Positions 18,428 through 26,717 are shown, counted from the first letter of the stretch. The stretch is DNA of 34,963 nt from Bacteroidales bacterium (GCA_022784065.1 JALFUO010000039.1:1-34963); one strand, 5' to 3'. A program made the numbers and translations. Notes: generated by a model from the letters alone, not told the origin.

Positions 18428-19039
18428 ATGACTACCGAACAATATCCTTCTCGGCTCTTGGAACGGGCGGTGAGCGAGTTTGCCAAGCTCCCCGGCATAG
18501 GGCGCAAAACGGCCCTGCGCTTTGCCCTGCACACGCTCTCGCGCGACGAAAACAGCGTGGCGGCAATGGCAGAGAGCATCTTGCGGCTGCGCCGCGAGGT
18601 GAAATATTGCCGCGTGTGCCATAATATATCCGACACCGACGTTTGCGAAATTTGTGCCAACCCGCGCCGAGATGCCTCGACGATATGCGTGGTGGAAAAT
18701 GTGCGCAGCGTAATGTCGTTTGAAAGTACCGGGCTTTACCACGGCCTTTACCACGTGCTCGGCGGCGTGATTTCGCCGATGGACGGCATCGGCCCGGCCG
18801 ACCTTCGCCTCGACAGCCTCTTCGAGCGCGTGGCGCAGGGCGGCATCAAGGAAGTGATCCTCGCCCTCAATCCCACAATGGAGGGCGACACCACTAACTT
18901 CTATATCTACCGCAAGCTCGAGCAGACGGGCGTGGCGGTCACCGTGTTGGCTCGTGGCGTGAGCGTGGGCGAAGAAGTGGAGTATGCCGATGAGGCCACC
19001 CTCGGCCGCTCGCTCGTGGGGCGCACGCCGTTTGCATAA
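18428..19039 (+). CDS. recR: Recombination mediator protein RecR
   Basis: A 203-residue protein of standard RecR length. It has the N-terminal helix-hairpin-helix ([18 protein letters not shown]), the four-cysteine zinc knuckle Cys61/64/73/76 ([16 protein letters not shown]), the Toprim domain starting [11 protein letters not shown], and the C-terminal [22 protein letters not shown] segment. With RecO and RecF it helps load RecA on gapped DNA. It begins just after the tRNA terminator and probably leads an operon with the next three genes (spacings 32, 9 and 16 bases). The nearest -7-like sequence, TAATTTTT at 18406, overlaps the terminator T-tract. Confidence 0.96.
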   Translation: MTTEQYPSRLLERAVSEFAKLPGIGRKTALRFALHTLSRDENSVAAMAESILRLRREVKYCRVCHNISDTDVCEICANPRRDASTICVVENVRSVMSFESTGLYHGLYHVLGGVISPMDGIGPADLRLDSLFERVAQGGIKEVILALNPTMEGDTTNFYIYRKLEQTGVAVTVLARGVSVGEEVEYADEATLGRSLVGRTPFA

Positions 19040-19071
19040 TAAACTAAAAGCAACTACACATTATTATATAT

Positions 19072-19491
19072 ATGTCTCCAAACGCAATGATAAAAGTCCT
19101 GCGCATCGACTACGTACTCACGCTCGCAGCAGCAGGGCTGCTGGCAGCGGCCTTTGAGCTTGGCTGGCTGCCCGCGGGCTTTGTGGAAACCACGCCCGAA
19201 ACGCTCTATACCGCCAACCTCATCAGCATCGTCACGGCACTCGGCGGCACCTATCTCGCCCTGCGCCTTATGGCTTTCGGCAAGGTGAAGCGCATGGTAG
19301 CCGAGAGCGAAAAGGCTTACTGCAAGTTTTTGGCTCTGCGCCAGCTGATTATCGGCGTGGCAATCTATGCCAACCTTTTTCTCTACTATGCCCTTCTAAG
19401 TGCGGACAACACAGCGATGTATTGCCTGCTCATCACGCTCGTGGCGCACTGCTTCTGCTGGCCGGCGGCGCAGGCTCCTTCCGATAAGTAA
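19072..19491 (+). CDS. Small four-helix membrane protein, unknown function
   Basis: A 139-residue protein with four predicted membrane segments, at about 13-33, 43-63, 85-107 and 113-132. No catalytic motif is visible. ATG 19072 gives MSPNAMIKVLR; an internal ATG at 19087 is an equally possible start. A TTATTATATATATG stretch at the start resembles the right half of the AT-rich gene-start motif. It lies between recR and a GT2 glycosyltransferase, a gene order I believe is conserved in Bacteroidales, so it may belong to the same envelope-related operon. Function unknown. Confidence 0.8.
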   Translation: MSPNAMIKVLRIDYVLTLAAAGLLAAAFELGWLPAGFVETTPETLYTANLISIVTALGGTYLALRLMAFGKVKRMVAESEKAYCKFLALRQLIIGVAIYANLFLYYALLSADNTAMYCLLITLVAHCFCWPAAQAPSDK

Positions 19492-19500
19492 CGCAAAAGG

Positions 19501-20709
19501 ATGAAACTCACCGTCATCATCGTCAACTACAACGTTCGCGATTTCCTCGAACAATGCCTCCGCTCCCTGTTCCTCTCGGGCGCGGGCATCGACATGGAGG
19601 TGTATGTCGTGGACAACGCTTCGTCTGACCGTAGCGTGCCGTTTCTTCGGGCTCGTTTCCCGAAAAAGCAATATCCCCGCCTGCATTTTATCGCCAATGC
19701 CGAAAACCTGGGTTTCGGATATGCCAACAATCAGGCGTTGAAAAAGGCTGCGGGCGAGTATGTGCTTTATCTCAACCCAGACACCCTGCTTACGGAACAC
19801 ACCCTGCGCGATGTGCTCGCCTTTGCCGACAGCCAGCCGCTGCTCGGTGCGCTCGGCGTGAAAATGTTGCAGGAAAACGGGCGCTTTGCCTTTGAGTCGC
19901 GGCGCGGCTTGCCCACGCCGTGGACCTCTTTCTGCCGCATGGCGGGACTGGCCACGCTATTCCCGAAGTCAAGGCGGTTTGGCAAATACTATATGCGCTA
20001 TCTCGATGAGAATGAGGCGGCGGAGATAGAAATCGTGTCGGGGGCATTCATGCTGGGGCGGCGCGAAGTGTTGCAGGAGTTGGGCGGTTTCGATGAAGAC
20101 TTCTTTATGTACGGCGAGGACATCGACCTCTCTTATCGCCTCCTCAAATCAGGTCGCAAAAACTACTACGTGCCCACGCCCATCGTGCACTATAAGGGCG
20201 AGAGCACGCAGAAAAACAGCTATCGCTACGTGCACGTGTTTTACGAAGCGATGCTCATCTTTTTCCGCAAGCATTTCCGGCATTACAGCCTGCTTTTCTC
20301 CCTGCCCATCAACATTGCCATCGTGCTCCGCGCCGCCGTGGCGCTGATTGCCATGCAGCTCAAAGCCCTGCGTTCCATTTACCGCCCCCACGCGCAGAAG
20401 GCGGCGGGCAGTTTCTTATACTATGGGCGTCACATAGAGAAGATGAAGCTGTTGGCAGAGCAGTGGCGGCTGGACGTTACCTACGTGGAGGCCGACGAAC
20501 AGGCATTGCCCGAGGGGCATTTGGCGTTCGGGGACGGCCTCGGCCGCTTTATGTTCGTCATTTACGACGATGAGTCGTATTCTTTCGGCAAGATTTTGGA
20601 AAATGCCAGCCGCTCGCTTCAGCCGCTCTACGTGGCTACGTATCATCCGCAGCACAATGTTTTGATAACTGGCGGCAAGGTGTATCACGCGATACGCGAG
20701 GCGCTATAA
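19501..20709 (+). CDS. Family 2 glycosyltransferase, probably membrane-associated
   Basis: A 402-residue GT-A glycosyltransferase. The nucleotide-sugar binding start is TVIIVNYNVRDFLEQCLRSL, with VVDNASSD, then LGFGYANNQALKKAAGEYVLYLNPDT, where NPD stands at the DxD metal site, then SGAFMLGRREVLQELGGFDEDFFMYGEDIDLSYRL with the usual ED acid/base region. A hydrophobic segment at about 262-285 suggests inner-membrane association. The group includes rhamnosyltransferase-like enzymes of cell-surface glycan synthesis; donor and acceptor cannot be told. ATG follows AAAAGG and lies 9 bases after the preceding stop. Confidence 0.9.
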   Translation: MKLTVIIVNYNVRDFLEQCLRSLFLSGAGIDMEVYVVDNASSDRSVPFLRARFPKKQYPRLHFIANAENLGFGYANNQALKKAAGEYVLYLNPDTLLTEHTLRDVLAFADSQPLLGALGVKMLQENGRFAFESRRGLPTPWTSFCRMAGLATLFPKSRRFGKYYMRYLDENEAAEIEIVSGAFMLGRREVLQELGGFDEDFFMYGEDIDLSYRLLKSGRKNYYVPTPIVHYKGESTQKNSYRYVHVFYEAMLIFFRKHFRHYSLLFSLPINIAIVLRAAVALIAMQLKALRSIYRPHAQKAAGSFLYYGRHIEKMKLLAEQWRLDVTYVEADEQALPEGHLAFGDGLGRFMFVIYDDESYSFGKILENASRSLQPLYVATYHPQHNVLITGGKVYHAIREAL

Positions 20710-20725
20710 ATATTGGTTTTAGAAC

Positions 20726-21250
20726 ATGGAAAAGCCTTTGCCCGTGATATTGAGAGCCTTAGAACCCGAAGATTTGGAGTTGCTCTATACGATAGAAAAC
20801 GACCCAGAGATTTGGGACGTTACGGCACTCGGTGCACCGTGCAGCCGCTATGCCTTGAAGCAATACGTGGCAGCGCAGCAGACGCTTGGCGAGTGCGACC
20901 AGCTGCGCCTCGTGGCGGCTCTGCGCGACGGCGGACGCGCCATCGGCATTGCCGACCTCACGGGCTACGATGCAATTGACCGCCGCGCGGAAATCGGCAT
21001 CGTTTTGCTCCGTTCCGAGCGCGGCAAAGGCTACGGCGCAGCCACATTGTCCTTAATCGAGGCCTACGCCCGCGACCGCCTGCGCCTCCACTCCCTGCTC
21101 GCCCGCACGGCAACCGAGGGCAACGATGCCGCCCTCGCCCTCTTCCGCTCCGCTGGCTATGAGCAGACCGGCACGCTCAAGGACTGGCATTACAGCAAAG
21201 GCAAGTACTGCGACATGGCTTTGTTTCAAAAGATTTTTGAGGTAGAGTAG
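20726..21250 (+). CDS. GNAT N-acetyltransferase (RimJ/RimL type)
   Basis: A 174-residue Acetyltransf_3-like GNAT: LRALEPEDLELLYTIENDPEIWDV at the start, a central GIADLTGYDAIDRRAEIGIVL strand pair, the acetyl-CoA loop SERGKGYGAATLSLI (Q/RxxGxG/A form), and the late ATEGNDAALALFRSAGYEQTG segment. This subtype acetylates small amines or protein N-termini; the substrate is unknown. It closes the recR operon. The gap to the next unit (21251-21388) shows no clear terminator. Confidence 0.88.
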   Translation: MEKPLPVILRALEPEDLELLYTIENDPEIWDVTALGAPCSRYALKQYVAAQQTLGECDQLRLVAALRDGGRAIGIADLTGYDAIDRRAEIGIVLLRSERGKGYGAATLSLIEAYARDRLRLHSLLARTATEGNDAALALFRSAGYEQTGTLKDWHYSKGKYCDMALFQKIFEVE

Positions 21251-21388
21251 GGGAGAGATTGCGCCCGTTGCTCAATAATTTCTTGCTTATAGAGCTTCCT
21301 GACGAATTAAAAACACTCCTTTGCCGCCCCTTTTTCCTGATTTTCTTTTCTTCCTTACTTTATAGTTGCGTTTGCAGCCTTTTTTCCT

Positions 21389-21396
21389 TACTTTTG
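21389..21396 (+). promoter_or_regulatory. Promoter -7 box of the ATPase/DUF4435 unit
   Basis: TACTTTTG fits TAnnTTTG, 32 bases before the ATPase ATG. A TTTG lies upstream at 21371, but only 14 bases away. Confidence 0.6.
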
Positions 21397-21428
21397 CATA
21401 ATAAGACAAACAAAATATTGCGATTATT

Positions 21429-22256
21429 ATGCAGAAACTGGCAGATTACATTAAGCAGATAGAGATAAAAAGCCTTTGGAGCGGCCATAAGCACATCATT
21501 TGGACGCTGCAAAGGGGCGTGAACGTGCTGAGCGGAAAGAACGGAGCGGGTAAGAGCACCATTCTCAACAAATTGGTCTCTGCTCTGCGCGACATGCCCG
21601 CCAGCGGAGAGATAAAAGCCGCCACGCACCTCGGCGTGCGCATAGACTTCTCGCCCTCCGATGCCACAGGCATACGCTACGACATCATTCGCAGCTTCGA
21701 CCGCCAGCCCGTCCGCGACGAGCGCATCACGGCGGCGGCAGGCGTACCGCTCATCACGGAACTCGATTGCCAGCTCTACCTCGTGCAGCGCCGCTATCTT
21801 GACTACCAGGTAAACGTGGGCAACCGCATGATTGCCCTCCTCACCGGCGGTGCACCCGACGCCCGCGAGCGGGCCACGGAGGCGGCCAATCTTAAAACGC
21901 GCTTCCAGGACATTGTGGACGAATTGTTTAGCGAAACAGGCAAGCGCATCGACAGGCAAAGCAACGAACTTTCATTTATCCAATACGACGAGCCGCTCTC
22001 GCCCTACAAGCTTTCCAGCGGCGAGAAGCAAGTGCTCCTTATCTTGCTCACCGTGCTCACTGAAGACCGCCAGCCCTACGTGCTGTTTATGGACGAACCC
22101 GAGGCGAGCCTGCATTTCGAGTGGCAGAAGCGGCTCATCGGCATTGTGCACGAACTGAACCCCAACGCGCAGATTATTCTTACCACCCACTCGCCCGCCC
22201 TCATTATGGACGGCTGGGAAGACAGCGTTACGGAAGTTAGCGACATCACAGTTTAA
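21429..22256 (+). CDS. Compact ABC/SMC-type ATPase, first gene of a DUF4435 pair
   Basis: A 275-residue AAA_15/21-like ATPase. Walker A is GKNGAGKST (36-44), the ABC signature LSSGEKQ (195-201), Walker B VLFMDEPEASLH (218-229) and the H-loop ILTTHSP (His254). There is no membrane segment and no long coiled coil, so it is a soluble head-only protein, shorter than SMC, RecF or OLD ATPases. The partner gene starts 5 bases after its stop. ATPases of this class beside a DUF4435 protein occur in PARIS, where AriA is the phage-protein sensor holding AriB. The analogy is from gene content and motifs only. Confidence 0.85.
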   Translation: MQKLADYIKQIEIKSLWSGHKHIIWTLQRGVNVLSGKNGAGKSTILNKLVSALRDMPASGEIKAATHLGVRIDFSPSDATGIRYDIIRSFDRQPVRDERITAAAGVPLITELDCQLYLVQRRYLDYQVNVGNRMIALLTGGAPDARERATEAANLKTRFQDIVDELFSETGKRIDRQSNELSFIQYDEPLSPYKLSSGEKQVLLILLTVLTEDRQPYVLFMDEPEASLHFEWQKRLIGIVHELNPNAQIILTTHSPALIMDGWEDSVTEVSDITV

Positions 22257-22261
22257 GGAAA

Positions 22262-23260
22262 ATGGGTAAGGGGCTTACAGATAATCTCAATTCGGCTTAT
22301 GTTGAGGCTGCCAACCGCCTGTCGGGCAAGCAGGCTCCGAAGAAAATCGTAGCTTATGTGGAGAGCTACGATGATGTGCTCTTTTGGAGTAATTTGCTGC
22401 GCGAGGCGCAGTTGCCTGGCATACGGTTTGAGGTAATTCTTCCTTCTCGTTACTCTCTTTCAAAAGGCAAGAAGATAGCCCTTGCCAACGACCTCGGCCC
22501 GCGCCTCGGCAAATATATGATTGCTTGCGTAGATGCTGATTACGACTATGTGCTTCAAGGCGTTACGGAAAACTCTAAGATGGTTTGCTCGAACCCTTAC
22601 GTGTTCCACACTTACGCTTATGCGATAGAGAATTTCCAATGCTATGCGCCCACTCTGCACAACGTTTGCGTTATGGCCACGCTCAACGACCGCAACGTTT
22701 TTGACCTTGAGCGTTTCCTTTCTGAATATTCCGAAATCGTTTGGCCGCTGTTTGTGTGGAACGTGTGGGCTTACCGCTACGGGGCTTACAAGCAGTTCTC
22801 CCTGATTGACTTTGCGCGGGTAGTGACGCTCACGGAAGTCAATCTGCATCACCCCGAGCAGACGCTTGCTCGCCTGCGCCACCTTGTCAATGGCAAGATC
22901 AGCCGCCTGCAAAAGTCCTATCCTCAGGGCCGCCGCACGTATAAGCCGCTTTGGAACGAGCTGCTTGCTCTCGGACTCACGCCGCAGACCACCTATATGT
23001 ATATGCGTGGGCACGACTTGTTCGATGGCGTGGTAACGCCGCTGCTCTCTGCCGTTTGCGACGTGCTGCGCAAGGAGCGCGAGCGCGAGATACGTCGGCT
23101 GGCGGAGCACGCCACGCAGCTGCAAAACGAACTTTCAGCCTACGCCCACGCCTCTTCGCCCATCGACGAAATGCTGCGCAAGAACCTTGCCTATACCGAT
23201 TGCCCGCTGTATCAGAAGATTATCGACGATATTAAGTCGTTCGTCACGGGCGGGGCATGA
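22262..23260 (+). CDS. DUF4435/Toprim-like protein, possible effector of the ATPase
   Basis: A 332-residue protein that I match to the DUF4435 type from its N-terminal pattern. IVAYVESYDDVLFW (Glu34, Asp37/38) is followed by YMIACVDADYDYVL (Asp91, Asp93, Asp95), the spacing of the Glu and DxD metal motifs of Toprim nucleases such as OLD proteins and AriB of PARIS. The middle (HTYAYAIENFQCYAPTL) is also typical of the family. A charged, probably coiled-coil segment lies at about 268-296 (LRKEREREIRRLAEH). It is translationally close to the ATPase, while the PBP gene after it has its own promoter. Nuclease activity is inferred, not shown. Confidence 0.8.
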   Translation: MGKGLTDNLNSAYVEAANRLSGKQAPKKIVAYVESYDDVLFWSNLLREAQLPGIRFEVILPSRYSLSKGKKIALANDLGPRLGKYMIACVDADYDYVLQGVTENSKMVCSNPYVFHTYAYAIENFQCYAPTLHNVCVMATLNDRNVFDLERFLSEYSEIVWPLFVWNVWAYRYGAYKQFSLIDFARVVTLTEVNLHHPEQTLARLRHLVNGKISRLQKSYPQGRRTYKPLWNELLALGLTPQTTYMYMRGHDLFDGVVTPLLSAVCDVLRKEREREIRRLAEHATQLQNELSAYAHASSPIDEMLRKNLAYTDCPLYQKIIDDIKSFVTGGA

Positions 23261-23300
23261 TAGGCAAGTAGGGGCGCAATAGAAAAATACGCTTTCGCGT

Positions 23301-23331
23301 TTTGCTTTTCTCTCGCCTTGCACTAACTTTG
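23301..23331 (+). promoter_or_regulatory. Promoter of the PBP1A gene
   Basis: TTTG at 23301-23304, 19 bases, TAACTTTG at 23324-23331, a full Bacteroidota promoter 40 bases before the ATG. It makes the PBP a separate transcription unit from the ATPase/DUF4435 pair. Confidence 0.78.
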
Positions 23332-23371
23332 CACTACGTAATCAGGTACTTCCTTATAAGATAGTTTTAAT

Positions 23372-25876
23372 ATGGGTACTTTTCTTAAAGCCGTAAAGGC
23401 GGGCTGGGCGAAATTAAAAAAGGCTTTAGCTGCCGCCTGGCGTTGGTACAAGGGACAGTTTGCGGGCCGTCCTTGGTGGCGAAAAACATTGGCGGCCATT
23501 GTTTCGTTTTTCGCATTTATATTATTGTATGCCGTTGCCGTCACCTGCAATCTCTTCTGGCTTTTCGGCAAATCGCCGTCAATCAGCGAAATCCGCAACC
23601 CTAAGACCGCTATGGCGTCGGAAATGTATAGCGCGGACGGAAAACTGCTCGGCAAGTTCTTCAACGAGAACCGCTCGCCCGTGCCTTACGACTCCATTAA
23701 CAGCGTATTCTTCCAAGCACTTATTTCCACCGAAGACGAACGCTTCTACGACCACCACGGCGTAGATGTGCAGGGACTCTTTGCCGCTCTGAAAGATGCC
23801 ACGCAAGGCCGCGCCAGAGGGGCTTCCACCATTTCGCAGCAGCTGGTTAAGAATATGTTCCGCGTGCGCACGCAATATTCCACCGGTTTGCTCGGCAAGG
23901 TGCCGGGGCTGAGCATTCTCATCATGAAGAGCAAGGAGATGATCATTGCCACCGAGTTGGAACTGCTCTGCACGAAAAACGAAATTCTCGAGATGTATGC
24001 CAACACGGTCGACTTCGGCTCAAACGCCTTCGGCATCAAGACGGCCGCCAAGACGTATTTCAACACCACGCCCTCGCAGCTCAAGCCCGAGGAGGCCGCC
24101 GTGCTCGTGGGCTTGCTCAAAGCCACGTCGGCGTACAACCCGAAAATCAATCCCAAGAACAGCCTGAAGCGCCGCAACACCGTTTTAGACAATATGTATG
24201 CCCACCGCAAGGAACTCGCCGAGCATTTCCCCAATGTGGCCATTACCTCAAAGGAGGTTTGCGAAGCCTTGAAGGATAAGCCTATCAAGCTGAATTTCAG
24301 CGTTGAAAACGCCTATCAGGGCACGGCCCTCTATTTCCGAGAAGCGGTGAAGGACTACGTGCGCGAGCATTGCCCCGACCTTGACCTCGACCGCGACGGA
24401 CTGAAAATCTACACCACGCTCGACAGCCGCATGCAGCGGTATGCCGAAGAAGCGGTGGATGAGCAGATGCAAAACGTGCAACGCTCTTTCGACAACCACT
24501 GGCGCGGCCTCGGCGACCCTTGGCGCGATGCCAAGGGCAACGTGATACCGAATTTCATAGAAGACATAGCGCGCCGCAGTGATGCCTACAAGATGCTCGT
24601 GGCACGCTACCCCAACAACCCCGACTCCGTGCGCCATTACATGAACAAGCCCCACCCCGTCAAACTCTTCGGCTACGGCGAAAAGGGTAGGGTGAAGTAT
24701 GAAGAGATGAGCACGATGGACTCCATTCGCTACATGGTGAAATACATGCACACGGGCTTCGTGGCCATGGAACCGCAAACGGGCTACGTGCGAGCCTATG
24801 TGGGCGACATCGATTTCAAGACTTGGAAATACGACAAGGTGCAGGCCATGCGCCAGCCCGGGTCCACGTTCAAGCTCTTCGTGTATGCAACCGCCATGAA
24901 GCAGGGCTGGACCCCTGCAGATGCGCGCATCACCGACTCTTACATACGTATGGAGGTCTACGACCCCGCGCAGGGAAAAAACACTATTTGGCAGCCCCAC
25001 AACGCCAACGGGCATTTCTCCAACGCCAACATTCCCCTCCGCGCCGCTTTCGCGCAGAGCGTCAACACCATTGCCGTGAAGCTCGGGCAGGAGGTAGGCA
25101 TCGACAACGTGATACAGACGGCGCACGACATGGGCATAACCTCGAAACTCGAGAATGCCCCAGCGCTCGCCCTCGGCTCTAACGACGTGACGCTCTTCGA
25201 GATGGTAAACGCCTATGCCTCCGTGGCCAACGACGGCATGCACGTCTCTCCCGTGCTTGTTACCAAGATAGTAGATGCCGATGGGCGCACCGTCTACGAG
25301 GCAAAGCATGAAGAACGCCGCGCCCTGCCTTACCGCGCCGCCTTCTATATGCAAAAACTTCTCGAGGCCGGCGTGCGCGACGGCGGCGGCACGTCGCAGA
25401 CCCTCGGCGGCTCGGCCTACTTGGGTCGCTACGGCAACCAGCTCGACTTCGGCGGCAAAACCGGCACGAGCAACAATCATTCCGATGCTTGGTTCATCGG
25501 CGTTACGCCCGGCTTGGTGGGCGGCGCGTGGGTGGGCGGCGAGTACCGCAGCATCCACTTCCGCACCGGCCGCCTCGGGCAGGGTAGCCGCACGGCACTG
25601 CCCATCTTCGGGCTGTTTATGAAAAAGGTGCTGGAAGACGAGAGCCTTAAAGGCAAATATTTGCTCAAATATCCCGCGCCGAAGGAAGACATAGAGCCCT
25701 CTACCTATCAAGGCTATTTCGCCCCGCCTGCCGAAGAGGCCGACAGCCTCTCTGCAGACAGCACGCTTGTGGGCGACGACCTCATGGGCACGGGCGCAGA
25801 CCCTGCCGCCGAGCAACCTGCCGGCAAGGCCGCAGAGGCGGCTGACGAGAATGCCGCCAACAACCTGTTTGAGTAA
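23372..25876 (+). CDS. Bifunctional penicillin-binding protein 1A
   Basis: An 834-residue class A PBP. A basic cytoplasmic segment and one membrane helix (about 39-65) precede the GT51 transglycosylase domain with STEDERFYDHHGVD (catalytic Glu121) and GASTISQQLVKNMF. The transpeptidase has SxxK (Ser498-Lys501 in RQPGSTFKLF), SVN (563-565) and KTGTS (696-700). A low-complexity acidic/Ala-rich tail (about 785-834) ends the protein. It polymerises and crosslinks peptidoglycan at the outer face of the inner membrane. The gene has its own promoter and terminator. The symbol mrcA would suit, but lineage naming varies. Confidence 0.95.
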   Translation: MGTFLKAVKAGWAKLKKALAAAWRWYKGQFAGRPWWRKTLAAIVSFFAFILLYAVAVTCNLFWLFGKSPSISEIRNPKTAMASEMYSADGKLLGKFFNENRSPVPYDSINSVFFQALISTEDERFYDHHGVDVQGLFAALKDATQGRARGASTISQQLVKNMFRVRTQYSTGLLGKVPGLSILIMKSKEMIIATELELLCTKNEILEMYANTVDFGSNAFGIKTAAKTYFNTTPSQLKPEEAAVLVGLLKATSAYNPKINPKNSLKRRNTVLDNMYAHRKELAEHFPNVAITSKEVCEALKDKPIKLNFSVENAYQGTALYFREAVKDYVREHCPDLDLDRDGLKIYTTLDSRMQRYAEEAVDEQMQNVQRSFDNHWRGLGDPWRDAKGNVIPNFIEDIARRSDAYKMLVARYPNNPDSVRHYMNKPHPVKLFGYGEKGRVKYEEMSTMDSIRYMVKYMHTGFVAMEPQTGYVRAYVGDIDFKTWKYDKVQAMRQPGSTFKLFVYATAMKQGWTPADARITDSYIRMEVYDPAQGKNTIWQPHNANGHFSNANIPLRAAFAQSVNTIAVKLGQEVGIDNVIQTAHDMGITSKLENAPALALGSNDVTLFEMVNAYASVANDGMHVSPVLVTKIVDADGRTVYEAKHEERRALPYRAAFYMQKLLEAGVRDGGGTSQTLGGSAYLGRYGNQLDFGGKTGTSNNHSDAWFIGVTPGLVGGAWVGGEYRSIHFRTGRLGQGSRTALPIFGLFMKKVLEDESLKGKYLLKYPAPKEDIEPSTYQGYFAPPAEEADSLSADSTLVGDDLMGTGADPAAEQPAGKAAEAADENAANNLFE

Positions 25877-25885
25877 AGCAAATGG

Positions 25886-25921
25886 ATTAAGGGGGAGCAG
25901 CAATGCGCCCCCTTAATATTT
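25886..25921 (+). terminator. Terminator of the PBP1A gene
   Basis: ATTAAGGGGG pairs perfectly with CCCCCTTAAT around a 12-base loop, followed by ATTTTAT. Confidence 0.85.
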
Positions 25922-25934
25922 TATCTTCACATTC

Positions 25935-26004
25935 ATGCACCTTTGGCGGCGGCTCGGCAGAGTCCAAGCGAGCTTGGCCTCTGCCGAGCCTTGCACAAAC
26001 GTTC
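25935..26004 (+). repeat. Dispersed palindromic repeat, copy 2
   Basis: Begins ATGCACCTTTGGC and ends CTTGCACAAACGTTC. Its centre is the best palindrome of the family: CTCGGCAGAG, T, CCAAGC, GA, GCTTGG, C, CTCTGCCGAG, with only one unpaired position. It lies right after the PBP terminator and marks the left edge of an A/T-richer block. An open frame running through it is not a credible gene. Confidence 0.85.
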
Positions 26005-26195
26005 GTTTCCAACAGACGCTTTGCAAGGTCTCGCTTGGATTGTTTCGCCCGCTCTATACGCATTTTTTCCCGAAAAACCTTTCAACCTCTCAGCTGTGCT
26101 GCTATCTGTTTGTTTATAAGTCGTTGCCGCTGAACGGCTGGGCGTGCAAACCTTTCAGCGATGAAGGGTTTTATTTGCACTATTTTTCTGACCGC
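26005..26195. other. Non-coding stretch with one hairpin
   Basis: I see no supportable gene. A hairpin at 26144-26180 pairs GTGCAAA with TTTGCAC and partly continues inward (CCTTTCA/TGAAGG). The stretch between the repeat copies may be decayed repeat sequence; AACAGACG near 26019 also occurs inverted beside copy 1. Confidence 0.45.
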
Positions 26196-26243
26196 GAATT
26201 TTCGTGCAAGCGAGTGCAGAGCCGAGTTTACTCGGACTTTGCC
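26196..26243 (-). repeat. Dispersed palindromic repeat, diverged inverted copy 4
   Basis: On the minus strand it reads GGCAAAGTCCGAGT, AA, ACTCGGCTCTGCACTCG, then CTTGCACGAAAATTC, aligning with the other copies. The stem has changed on both sides together: CCGAGT/ACTCGG in place of CCAAGT/ACTTGG. Confidence 0.7.
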
Positions 26244-26337
26244 ATGGAGAGTAATCGCACTTTTAAGAACTTGCAGTTGTCTTTCTGCGCGGTAGACGTA
26301 AATAATACGCCGCGTCGTCGGGCTTTGAAAGTGGCAT

Positions 26338-26385
26338 AAAAAAAGAAGATGTCATCAAGATAATGTTTTATGACGACACCTTCTT
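26338..26385 (-). terminator. Terminator of the minus-strand lipoprotein genes
   Basis: On the minus strand AAGAAGGTGTCGTCA pairs with TGATGACATCTTCTT (15 bp with two G-U pairs), followed by a run of T. It lies just past the end of the lipoprotein pseudogene, as expected for the end of that transcript. Confidence 0.75.
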
Positions 26386-26413
26386 TCAATAAGAATATGG
26401 TTCTTGGATTACA

Positions 26414-26716
26414 TTAGATAAATTGAGGCGTGTACTCAGCAAGAGCTTCCATATCACCCTTGGCAGTTGTTTTTCGAATGAAATGTACTCATAACGTATT
26501 GCTCGTACGAATCCATGAGTTTGTTCCAATCCAGCGTATCGGTGTCGCTAAATATTTCATTAGACATCTCAACAGATTCATTTATGTTCTTAATAGACTC
26601 CTCCGAACTGTTTCAGATGTTTGCAACTTTGTTGATATAGTTTTATTATCTGAGCCCGATGAACATGATGAAAAAGCAAACACAAATCAGACGAGGGCAA
26701 TACTTATGCATCTCAT
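26414..26716 (-). pseudogene. Decayed lipoprotein gene, C-terminus like the 28337-29173 protein
   Basis: Minus-strand ATG one base after the stop of the preceding lipoprotein gene. The translation gives MRCISIALV, an in-frame TGA, then FVFAFSSCSSGSDNK (a lipobox FSSC). A shift near 26605 leads into NSSEESIKNINE and DTLDWNKLMDSYEQYV, and another shift near 26455 into GDMEALAEYTPQFI and a stop. DWNKLMDSYEQYV...GDMEALAEYTP corresponds to DWDAMLDSYEEYV...GDMTAMTEYPA in the intact lipoprotein at 28337-29173. At least three disruptions make it a pseudogene, unless sequencing errors explain them. Confidence 0.65.
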
Positions 26717-26717
26717 A

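Noticed and set aside
18020-18431. Two repetitive open frames across the tRNA-Val cluster
   Set aside because: They are translations of the three identical tRNA genes, which fold perfectly and have a tRNA-type promoter.
24248-25903. A 551-codon minus-strand open frame opposite PBP1A
   Set aside because: It is a shadow frame rich in Val, His, Ala and Gly with no domain. All PBP active-site motifs lie on the plus strand.
25935-26339. A 134-codon plus-strand open frame
   Set aside because: It starts inside dispersed repeat copy 2 and crosses inverted copy 4. No domain or promoter supports it.
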